A stretch of 5,034 bases of DNA from Bacteroidia bacterium. GTDB taxonomy: Bacteria > Bacteroidota > Bacteroidia > Bacteroidales > BM523. The stretch covers positions 1-5,034 of the forward strand of contig JACQWN010000061.1 of NCBI GenBank assembly GCA_016209245.1, given 5' to 3'. This document shows, piece after piece, positions 1-5,034 of the stretch; the stretch's first letter is position 1; each line of letters opens with the position of its first letter. Below the pieces are notes generated by a model that saw nothing but the letters and a program-made list of their open reading frames with translations, was not told where the DNA came from and did not search any database. The position numbers and the translations under genes are program-made.

Positions 1-775
1 CTGTGCAAAATAAGCGGAAGGAAATATGCCGTCGCTGTAGGAAGTTGCACCGATGCTTTGTATTTTGCATTACAGCTTGCAGGCATTGAAAGAGGCGACG
101 AGGTGCTTGTGACCTGTTTTTCTTATATTGCATCGGTTTCTCCCATATTGCGGGTTGGCGCTATTCCTGTATTTGTTGATATTGATAAGGAAAGCTTTAT
201 GATGGATTTGAACGATCTGGAAAGAAAAATTACGAATAAAACAAAGGCGATTCTGGCAGTACACCAGTTTGGACAATCATTACCACTTGCCCATCTTGAA
301 GCTCTTGCAGCAAAATATAATTTAATTATTATCGAAGATGTTGCACAAGCGTTTGGATGCCGGAATTATGACCACCCGGCAGGCAATATTGGTATCGCAA
401 GCTGTTTCAGCTTTGACCCGACAAAAATAATCGGGGCGTTCGGCACAGCAGGCGCCCTGGCAACAGATGATGAGCAAATTTATAATAAAGCAAAAAAATT
501 GCGTTTTCATGGCAAGAACCCGGCTACAGGCGATTTTGAAATGCCCGGATATAACAGCCAGATAGCTTCATCACAAGCGGCTATTCTTACATTATCCGAA
601 ACTTTTATTTGAATATTCACTGTTCAATAATGTTGTACATCGCTCGGAAAAAATAATAAATGCAAATGAAATAAAGAACAAAGTATTATCTTTGCCGTTA
701 TATACGAACCTTGAAGATAAAGATATCCTATATATTTGTGAAGTAATTAAAGAATTTTTCACTATTCATAGATAG
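1..775 (+). pseudogene. DegT/DnrJ/EryC1/StrS sugar aminotransferase, 5' end outside window, internal deletion with frameshift
   Basis: PLP-dependent aminotransferase of the family that converts keto-nucleotide sugars to amino sugars for surface glycans. Frame 1 is open from base 1 (so the start lies upstream) and shows AVGSCTDALYFALQLAG, the GDEVLVT segment, VGAIPVFVDID, IIEDVAQAFG (the PLP-nitrogen Asp) and FSFDPTKIIGAFGTAG, whose Lys at 424-426 is the expected PLP Schiff-base residue. It continues to GYNSQIASSQAAIL and then runs out of frame to a TGA at 610-612. From about 587 the +1 frame gives LHYPKLLFEYSLF and later VLSLPLYTNLEDKDILYICEVIKEFF, a typical C-terminus of this family, ending at TAG 773-775. 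Judged by usual family spacing, about 70 residues between QAAIL and HYP are missing. A small deletion that is not a multiple of three, or an assembly error, explains this. The exact substrate cannot be told; an FdtB/PglE-like role is possible. Family call is firm; loss of function is inferred. Confidence 0.88.
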
Positions 776-776
776 A

Positions 777-1802
777 ATGGAAAAATTAAAAAACAGCAAT
801 ATGGTGCTTTCAGATGAGCAGTTGTTTAATGAAATATCCCAACTAATTGAACAAAATCAAAAGCAATTGGTTTCACAAGCCAATAGTACCCTTACTTTGC
901 TCTTTTGGCATATAGGCAAGAGAATAAACGAAAACATTCTACAAAACAAACGAGCCGATTATGGTAAGCAGATTGTCGTTACACTGTCACGACAATTGAC
1001 CGAAAAATATGGTCGTAATTTTGAGGAAAAAAATTTACGGAGAATGCTCCAGTTTGCCGAACAATTTACCGATACGGAAATTGTCGCTACACTGTCACGA
1101 CATTTAAGTTGGTCACATTTTTTGGTACTTATTCCTCTCAAAAACCATGGGGCTAAAATATTTTATGCCCAAAAAGTGTTTACCGAACTGTGGGGAGTAA
1201 GGGAACTTCGTAAGCAAATAGATGTAAAGACCTATGAAAGAGCGTCAATAGCAAATATTCAAATACAGAATGAAAATTCGGATACCAAAGATGTATTTAA
1301 AGACCCTTATTTTTTGGATTTTCTTGGTTTAAAAGATAATTATCTTGAAAAGGATTTAGAATCTGCTATATTGAGAGAATTAGAAAATTTCATATTAGAA
1401 TTAGGTAAAGGTTTTGCTTTTGTAGAACGCCAAAAACGGATGATTATTGATGGCGATGATTATTATTTAGACCTGTTGTTTTATCATAGAAAACTGAAAA
1501 GATTGGTTGCAGTAGAATTAAAACTTGATAAATTTCAGGCAAAATACAAAGGACAAATGGAGTTATACCTTAAATGGCTCGACCGATATGAAAAACAAGA
1601 AGGTGAACAATCACCTGTTGGTTTGATATTGTGTGCAGAGAGCAGTAGGGAGCAAATAGAGTTGTTGGAGATGCACAAAGATGGAATTATGGTCGCGGAA
1701 TATTGGACAGAATTACCACCTAAAAAAGAATTGGAAAAAAGATTACATTCTGCTTTGATAGAAGCCAGAGAACGATTAGAAAAAAGAAAAATGTTGAAAT
1801 GA
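777..1802 (+). CDS. DUF1016 / YhcG-like PDDEXK nuclease
   Basis: Complete 341-residue protein of the YhcG (DUF1016) family. Residues about 15-160 form the N-terminal helical DUF1016_N domain: LLFWHIGKRI, YGKQIVVTLSRQL, EEKNLRRMLQFAEQF, LSWSHFLVLIPL. Residues about 175-330 form the PDDEXK nuclease-like domain: DPYFLDFLGL, then GKGFAFVERQKR, YYLDLLFYHRKL with the acidic residue D232, VAVELK with E247 and K249, and GQMELYL with Q260. All core catalytic-type residues are present, so it is probably active. The role of the family is poorly established; members often lie in variable islands and near restriction-modification loci. ATG 777 follows the broken aminotransferase stop (773-775) after a single base, with no clear Shine-Dalgarno site; no earlier start is needed because the N-terminus has the usual length. 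The stop overlaps the next small ORF as ATGA. It separates two nucleotide-sugar genes, which suggests later insertion. Confidence 0.93.
   Translation: MEKLKNSNMVLSDEQLFNEISQLIEQNQKQLVSQANSTLTLLFWHIGKRINENILQNKRADYGKQIVVTLSRQLTEKYGRNFEEKNLRRMLQFAEQFTDTEIVATLSRHLSWSHFLVLIPLKNHGAKIFYAQKVFTELWGVRELRKQIDVKTYERASIANIQIQNENSDTKDVFKDPYFLDFLGLKDNYLEKDLESAILRELENFILELGKGFAFVERQKRMIIDGDDYYLDLLFYHRKLKRLVAVELKLDKFQAKYKGQMELYLKWLDRYEKQEGEQSPVGLILCAESSREQIELLEMHKDGIMVAEYWTELPPKKELEKRLHSALIEARERLEKRKMLK
972..1104 (+). repeat. Two near-identical 25-bp palindromic repeats inside the YhcG-like gene
   Basis: Copies at 972-996 and 1080-1104 match at 23 of 25 bases and start 108 bp apart, so they are in the same frame. 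Each encodes I-V-(V/A)-T-L-S-R-(Q/H). The first is a perfect inverted repeat, with arms ATTGTCGT (972-979) and ACGACAAT (989-996) around a 9-base loop. The second keeps only part of the symmetry. The amino-acid motif occurring twice appears normal for the family; the almost complete identity at synonymous positions is the odd part. Confidence 0.8.
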
Positions 1803-1885
1803 TTGGCTTAAAAGAACATATTAGCAATATGGAACTGTTGAAACTGTCCAACAATCTGAATAATAATAAAAATTTTATAAAATAA
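1799..1885 (+). CDS. Possible 28-residue ORF overlapping the nuclease stop (ATGA)
   Basis: The ATG at 1799 overlaps the TGA stop of the YhcG-like gene, an arrangement seen in translational coupling. The product is MIGLKEHISNMELLKLSN followed by an Asn/Lys-rich tail NLNNNKNFIK, ending at TAA 1883-1885, 11 bases before the acyltransferase ATG. I do not recognise it. The pattern I....ELLKLSNNLNNN faintly recalls the C-terminal helix of sugar nucleotidyltransferases such as RfbA, so it could be the tail of a lost gene of the sugar cluster. It could equally be chance: the region is AT-rich and the peptide is very short. Coding status is uncertain. Confidence 0.3.
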   Translation: MIGLKEHISNMELLKLSNNLNNNKNFIK

Positions 1886-1896
1886 GTTAAGTTATT

Positions 1897-2493
1897 ATGC
1901 TAATAGCAGGTACCGGCGGATTAGGAAAAGAAGTATTAGGAATGTTAATAGACGAAGGCTATGACGGGGAAATTTATTTTTTTGATGAGAATCAAAATGC
2001 TCCCGAACATTTATATGGTAAATTTAAAGTATTTAAATCGTTTGACGATGTTAGTGAACATTTCCGAACTATAGATAATACTTTTATTACCGCTGTGGGG
2101 CATCCAAGAATCAGGGAGAAGCTGACCGGTAAGCTTGAAGCAATAGGCGGAAAGCTGATTTCTGCAATCTCAAAAAAAACTTCTATTTTCCCGTTTAACG
2201 AAAAGCCGGAAGGAATAATAATTCAACCTGGTGTAGGCATTTCTCATAATGTCAGGTTTGGAAAATGTTGTGCTGTTCATATTAATTCTACAATCGGTCA
2301 CAGCAGTAATATCGGGAATTATGTAAATATAGCTCCTTCGGTTACTATAATAGGACCTGCAACTATAGGGGATTATTCTTATATCAGCGCTCAGGCGATA
2401 GTAATGCCGAATCATAAAATAGGAAAGCATGTCATCGTTGGCTCTGGCGCTTTAGTAAATAGAGATATTAATGATTATGAAACGTTTGAATGA
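1897..2493 (+). CDS. PglD/NeuD-type sugar N-acyltransferase, C-terminus slightly truncated
   Basis: 198-residue left-handed beta-helix acyltransferase of the PglD/NeuD family, which transfers an acetyl (or acyl) group to the amino group of a nucleotide-activated amino sugar. Residues 2-90 form the Rossmann-like substrate-binding domain, with the Gly-rich GTGGLGKEV at 5-13. Residues about 105-188 are hexapeptide repeats (IIIQPGVGISHNVRFG, NIGNYVNIAPSVTIIGPATIGDYSYISAQAIVM, IGKHVIVGSGALV). His135 in STIGHSSNIG matches the catalytic-base position of the family. Related proteins normally continue after DYETF with a VGxPA-type ending of roughly 10-15 residues; here the reading runs into the tandem repeat, whose first three bases (2491-2493) are the TGA stop. 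ATG 1897 is chosen because TAA at 1888-1890 closes the frame upstream; the N-terminus is a few residues shorter than usual. It would naturally act after the DegT-type aminotransferase at the window start. Activity after loss of the end is plausible but unproven. Confidence 0.88.
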   Translation: MLIAGTGGLGKEVLGMLIDEGYDGEIYFFDENQNAPEHLYGKFKVFKSFDDVSEHFRTIDNTFITAVGHPRIREKLTGKLEAIGGKLISAISKKTSIFPFNEKPEGIIIQPGVGISHNVRFGKCCAVHINSTIGHSSNIGNYVNIAPSVTIIGPATIGDYSYISAQAIVMPNHKIGKHVIVGSGALVNRDINDYETFE

Positions 2494-2629
2494 TATTTAT
2501 TGATATTCGCTGCGCTGATATTTATTGCTATTCGCTGCGCTGATATTTATTGCTATTCACTGCGCTGATATTTATTGATATTCGCTGCGCTGATATTTTG
2601 ATATTCGCTGCGCTGATATTTATTGATAT
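2491..2629 (+). repeat. 25-bp tandem repeat (minisatellite), about 5.6 units, spanning exactly from stop codon to start codon
   Basis: The unit begins TGATATTTATTGATATTCG and ends CTGCGC. Units lie at 2491-2515, 2516-2540, 2541-2565, 2566-2590, a 23-base variant at 2591-2613 and a partial 16-base unit at 2614-2629. Units 2 and 3 carry GCTATTC instead of GATATTC, and unit 3 also has CACTGCGC. The first TGA is the stop codon of the acyltransferase, and the last two bases are the AT of the downstream ATG. Twenty-five is not divisible by three, so reading frames rotate through the array and soon meet stops. There are no unique spacers, so it is not a CRISPR array. It is not a strong hairpin. Confidence 0.95.
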
Positions 2630-3155
2630 GTATATTCCTAATTTATTACTTATAGCCGGTTCGGGTCAAAATACGGGAAAAACTGCATTTGCATGCAGGG
2701 TAATTGAAAAATTTTCAAAACATTTTGATATTGTAGCTTTAAAAATTTCTTCACGCTTGCACAAAACTACTCAATCTGACAATGTTTTACATGAATGTGA
2801 AAATTGCATCATAACGCTTGAAACATACACTGATACAGGAAAGGATACTTCACGGATGCTCAAAGCGGGCGCCAAAAAAGTATATTATATCCAAGTTAAA
2901 AACAATAATATTTTAGAAGCGATAGAAAACATCGGTGAGATATATGATGCACACACTCCTGTAATATGTGAATCAGGGGGTTTAAGAAAATTTATTAAAC
3001 CCGGATTATTCATATTCATGACCACTCAACAGGATTTTTTAAAAAATTCGGAACTGGCAGCGCTTGCCGATATGCGGATTCTGACATCTGATGTAAATAA
3101 TCCGGAGTATCTTGCTCGTATAAGGTTTTCGGGTGGAAAATGGGAATGTTGTTAA
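2628..3155 (+). CDS. P-loop NTPase of the MobB/BioD (SIMIBI) type, function unknown
   Basis: 175-residue protein starting MYIPNLLLIAGSGQNTGKT. The nucleotide-binding loop at residues 11-19, GSGQNTGKT, has its first Gly six places before the last, as in the deviant P-loops of BioD- and CobQ-like enzymes rather than the classical GxxxxGKT. CESGGLRKFIKPGLFIFM (residues 114-131) resembles the ESxxLR...PGLFI segment of MobB-related proteins and may form the second nucleotide- or metal-contacting site. Cys residues at 57, 60, 114, 174 and 175 are visible. Bacteroidota carry stand-alone proteins of this kind, sometimes near molybdopterin genes, but none lies here, so a molybdopterin role is only a guess. 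The open frame extends upstream to an ATG at 2550 inside the tandem repeat; ATG 2628 is preferred because homologous sequence begins there and the upstream residues are repeat-derived. The C-terminus (GGKWECC) ends 7 bases from the transposase breakpoint and could have lost a few residues. Confidence 0.75.
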   Translation: MYIPNLLLIAGSGQNTGKTAFACRVIEKFSKHFDIVALKISSRLHKTTQSDNVLHECENCIITLETYTDTGKDTSRMLKAGAKKVYYIQVKNNNILEAIENIGEIYDAHTPVICESGGLRKFIKPGLFIFMTTQQDFLKNSELAALADMRILTSDVNNPEYLARIRFSGGKWECC

Positions 3156-3162
3156 TATAAAT

Positions 3163-3903
3163 GCTGACTTCTACTATATTTTTATTAATAATAAGCGCCC
3201 TGCTCTCCGGATCAGTTGTGCTAACCTGCCCGTCATCGCTTTTCTCTATTGCCTTCTGTATGGCTTCATAACTTATTTTTCTTTCTTTAAGTTGCTGTAA
3301 TTTTTTTTGGATATCTTGTCTGCGGATTAATTGCTCCTTTTTATTTTGATTATTTTTTTCCATATCCATCCGGTCTAATTCTGACAGATATTCTTCCGCT
3401 TTATGTTCTATATATCCAAGATGACGGTCTATTTTTTTTTGGTTGTAATTATTCTTCTTTGAGTTTACTGCCTTGTATTTTGAACAGTCTATGCCTACGG
3501 TTTTTTTGCCAAGTAGTTTATTATCTCTCAGAAATAGAACAAAAAGTTTGAATACTGATTTAAACTGCTTTCCATATTCTTTGCGAAAGTCTGCTATGCT
3601 GTGATAGTTTGGAACCAGGTTGCCAAGCAGCCATTTTACTTCGATGTTTCAGACACATTCCAGTTCTAACCATCGGGAGGAACGAGTCCTGTTCATATAA
3701 CCGTATAAATACAATTTTAGGAATGTTTTCGGATGAAAGGGAGGACATCCCTCGTCTGCAAGTAATGTTTTAAAGCCCAGCTTCTCCATATCGAGAGCTT
3801 GTACGAAGCCATCTATGACGCGTACTTCATTATCAGGTGCAATGAACATGTCCATGCTCATCATTTCTACCTGTTGTCTGTTTTCCGGTTGTATGTATTC
3901 CAT
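3163..3903 (-). pseudogene. IS1182-like DDE transposase, in-frame stop and C-terminal half missing
   Basis: Reading leftward from ATG 3903, the N-terminal domain (DUF772 type) is clear: MFIAPDNEVRVIDGFVQALD, GCPPFHPKTFLKLYLYGYMNRTRSSRWLELEC. A TGA at 3649-3651 (codon 85) interrupts the same frame where the family usually has Arg before N-(I/V)-E; one C-to-T change in CGA would produce it. The frame then continues unbroken: NIEVKWLLGNLVPNYHSIADFR, KTVGIDCSKYKAVNSKKNNYNQKKIDRHLGY (Asp139 is the expected first catalytic Asp), and a Lys/Gln-rich coiled stretch to DPESRALIINKNIVEVS. Homology stops near 3163, where a family member would go on with YNVQ and the rest of the DDE domain. About 247 of the usual 450 or more codons remain, so the element is dead. 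It converges on the P-loop gene. The terminal inverted repeat and target duplication at the lost side are absent, and none is recognisable at the other side. Confidence 0.85.
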
Positions 3904-3988
3904 AATGTAAAATTAAATCCGGTACAAATTAACTGTGAACAAAAATCTGTTTGTTTTCAATATTTTCAAAATTTTTATCTCCTTAAAT

Positions 3989-4090
3989 ATTAACAAAATC
4001 AAGCAGTTCTTGTATCAAAATTGTTAATAAACAACGATATATTTGCATTTTCGTAAAACACCTGTTAATTTCTTCAATAGAATTGTTAAT
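3989..4090. repeat. Cluster of TTGTTAAT octamers, possible operator region
   Basis: Exact copies lie at 3989-3996 (minus strand), 4021-4028 and 4083-4090 (plus strand), with a one-mismatch copy CTGTTAAT at 4062-4069. Successive starts are 32, 41 and 21 bases apart, close to whole helical turns. The copy at 4021 is part of a dyad, TTGTT-aata-AACAA (4021-4034), just before TATATTTG (4038-4045). Local AT-richness and the TTG of Bacteroidota -33 boxes could partly account for the cluster. Confidence 0.35.
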
Positions 4091-4113
4091 ATCTCATCTT
4101 TTTTTTAAATTTG
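4083..4113 (+). promoter_or_regulatory. Candidate Bacteroidota-type promoter, TTG-N20-TAAATTTG
   Basis: TTG at 4083-4085 is followed after 20 bases by TAAATTTG at 4106-4113, a full match to the TAnnTTTG -7 element with spacing in the range described for Bacteroidota housekeeping promoters. It points towards the secreted-protein gene, about 255 bases downstream, which would give a long leader. The upstream TTG is also part of a TTGTTAAT octamer. Confidence 0.45.
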
Positions 4114-4251
4114 CACTGATTACTTACTATTGATTTTATCAAAATAAGGCAATGAATAGTTTTTTCACAGACTGACGTTATGGGCAAGTTTTACAAACGA
4201 CAACGACATATGGGACAGACAAGAGAACCACCAATTTTTTTGCAACACTTC

Positions 4252-4279
4252 TTGACTGTTAAAAAATTTATTAATATTG
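4252..4279 (+). promoter_or_regulatory. Candidate promoter of the secreted-protein gene, TTG-N17-TAATATTG
   Basis: TTG at 4252-4254 and TAATATTG at 4272-4279 (7 of 8 matches to TAnnTTTG) are 17 bases apart. Transcription would start near 4286, about 80 bases before ATG 4369, a more usual leader length than from the upstream candidate. A small inverted repeat, AGTTG (4289-4293) with CAACT (4304-4308), would lie at the start of the transcript. No strong Shine-Dalgarno site precedes the ATG; AGGGAA near 4343 is too distant. Confidence 0.45.
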
Positions 4280-4368
4280 CAAAATAAAAGTTGAGACCAG
4301 AACCAACTCAAAAAAACGGGGCGACACCGAAAAGCCAAATGAGTAGGGAAAAATTAAAATTAAACAAA

Positions 4369-5034
4369 ATGAAGACTAAAATTTTATTAACTGTTCTGAA
4401 TATTCCGGCTATAGGAGATACTTTCAAGGTAATTGGAATAGATACTACCGGATTATACAGTATATACTTACCATGGAGCGGGCCAAATGTTACATGGGAT
4501 TTTTCTCAAATTGATTCTATCAATTATTATGATAGAATTGGCTTGAACCCATCCGTTACACCTTATAATTCGATATATCCAAATGCAAATTTTTGCGAAA
4601 AACAGATCAAAGGCACATCAACTATGTATGCATACTCGGTTGTAACAAATACTGAAATTACAGCAGTGGGAGTTTCCGGAACAGGTTTGGATTCCACTAT
4701 TTATAGCAATTATGATACTGTAATGACATTCCCTTACACATATCTTGACACAGTTAATGATACAACTATATCAAAAATTTACCTTAGTGTTGGAGCAAAA
4801 ATGCACCATTATATTGGCAGACATTCGGTTGCGGATGCTTATGGTACTCTTATCATGCCTGATAGCACTTATAATAATGTGCTTCGTTATAAAACTACTT
4901 CCTATTCAACAGACTCCGCATTTTTTGGCGCTATGCTGATTTCTGTTGATAATTTCTATTGGGTATATTATACTTGGATTAGCAGTGATTATAGACCATA
5001 TTTATTGGATATTGAAGCAATCTCATTAAAAAAT
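4369..5034 (+). CDS. Secreted Bacteroidota protein of the T9SS-cargo type, 3' end outside window
   Basis: Frame 1 is open from ATG 4369 to the last base (222 codons, no stop), so the gene continues beyond the window. The product is rich in Thr, Ser, Tyr, Asp and Asn and low in charged residues, like an extracellular beta-sandwich protein. Recognisable segments are IPAIGDTFKVIGIDTTG (12-28), SGPNVTWDFSQID (37-49), VADAYGTLIMPDSTYNNVLRY (154-174) and YWVYYTWISSDYRPYLLDIEAI (197-218). These resemble the conserved N-terminal region of Bacteroidota surface proteins that end in a type IX sorting domain; that tail would lie downstream and is not seen. MKTKILLTVL looks like the beginning of a signal peptide but runs straight into NIPAIGD, without the usual full hydrophobic core and cleavage site, so about 15-20 residues may have been lost in frame. 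An alternative ATG at 4339 adds only charged residues. Function is unknown. Confidence 0.75.
   Translation, partial: MKTKILLTVLNIPAIGDTFKVIGIDTTGLYSIYLPWSGPNVTWDFSQIDSINYYDRIGLNPSVTPYNSIYPNANFCEKQIKGTSTMYAYSVVTNTEITAVGVSGTGLDSTIYSNYDTVMTFPYTYLDTVNDTTISKIYLSVGAKMHHYIGRHSVADAYGTLIMPDSTYNNVLRYKTTSYSTDSAFFGAMLISVDNFYWVYYTWISSDYRPYLLDIEAISLKN

Larger units (their letters stand above)
3904..4368. other. Non-coding AT-rich interval between transposase remnant and secreted-protein gene
   Basis: The part nearest the transposase presumably includes the surviving IS end, but I cannot place its boundary. An imperfect stem AACAAA/TTTGTT lies at 3938-3955. 3989-4113 holds the TTGTTAAT cluster and the first candidate promoter; 4252-4279 holds the second. 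A 35-codon ATG-to-TAA ORF at 4180-4287 (starts MGKFYKRQRHMG) has no recognisable similarity and ends across the second promoter, so I do not call it a gene. Nothing else could be supported. Confidence 0.6.

Noticed and set aside
2170..2430. 86-residue minus-strand ORF
   Set aside because: Antisense shadow of the hexapeptide-repeat acyltransferase; no recognisable protein features.
2550..2627. Upstream ATG giving the P-loop protein a 26-residue N-terminal extension
   Set aside because: The extension is translated repeat sequence (MLFTALIFIDIRCAD...), absent from the fold; ATG 2628 starts directly at the first beta strand.
2491..2629. CRISPR array
   Set aside because: The units are directly adjacent, with no unique spacers, and no cas gene is present.
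3016..3162. Minus-strand frame as the true C-terminus of the transposase
   Set aside because: Past NIVEVS the residues no longer resemble the family, and the bases are the antisense of the P-loop gene.
3649..3651. TGA read as an amino acid (alternative genetic code)
   Set aside because: TGA is a natural end for the nuclease and acyltransferase genes, and Trp is encoded by TGG throughout.
3560..3748. 62-residue minus-strand ORF
   Set aside because: It is an out-of-frame reading of the transposase; the correct frame shows conserved family motifs through the same bases.
4160..4190. Integron attC-like motif around GACGTTATGGGC
   Set aside because: It does not match the GTTRRRY core, and no partner core with the needed symmetry was found within about 120 bases.
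4180..4287. 35-codon ORF in the intergenic region
   Set aside because: No similarity recognised, no start signal, and it overlaps the better-supported candidate promoter at 4252-4279.
4745..4939. 64-residue plus-strand ORF
   Set aside because: It is a shifted frame inside the longer open frame of the secreted protein, which has the recognisable motifs.

Overview
The window looks like an accessory stretch of an AT-rich Bacteroidota chromosome, probably from an uncultured lineage. The reasons are candidate promoters of the TTG...TAnnTTTG type, starts without clear Shine-Dalgarno sites, a surface-polysaccharide nucleotide-sugar gene pair, a DUF1016/YhcG nuclease, an IS1182-like transposase remnant, and a secreted Thr/Ser/Tyr-rich protein of the kind usually exported by the type IX secretion system (T9SS). 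I identified everything by reading translations; no database search was possible.

Layout. 1-775 is a DegT/DnrJ-type sugar aminotransferase whose start lies outside the window. It is broken: the N-terminal two thirds and the C-terminal tail are in different frames and the segment between them is missing. 777-1802 is an intact DUF1016 (YhcG-like) PDDEXK nuclease that starts one base after the aminotransferase stop. A 28-codon ORF (1799-1885) overlaps its stop. 1897-2493 is a PglD/NeuD-type sugar N-acyltransferase lacking the usual last residues. 2491-2629 is a 25-bp tandem repeat that fills the whole gap from that gene's stop codon to the next start. 2628-3155 is a P-loop NTPase of the MobB/BioD type. 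3163-3903 (minus strand) is an IS1182-like transposase with an in-frame stop and no C-terminal half. 3904-4368 is non-coding, with a cluster of TTGTTAAT octamers and two candidate promoters. From 4369 to the window end runs the 5' part of the secreted protein gene.

How the genes fit together. Before decay, the aminotransferase and the acyltransferase would plausibly have acted in succession: transamination of a keto-nucleotide sugar, then N-acylation of the amino sugar for a surface glycan. The nuclease sits between them like inserted cargo. The P-loop protein and the secreted protein have no evident link to that pathway.

The most notable overall pattern is repeated shortening: an out-of-frame internal deletion, a lost gene end, a halved transposase and an apparently shortened signal peptide, all beside a minisatellite. 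Either this is a decaying, recombination-prone locus or part of it is an assembly artefact. I found no convincing new multi-gene system. The best leads are the stop-to-start repeat array and the duplicated palindromic 25-mer inside the nuclease gene.
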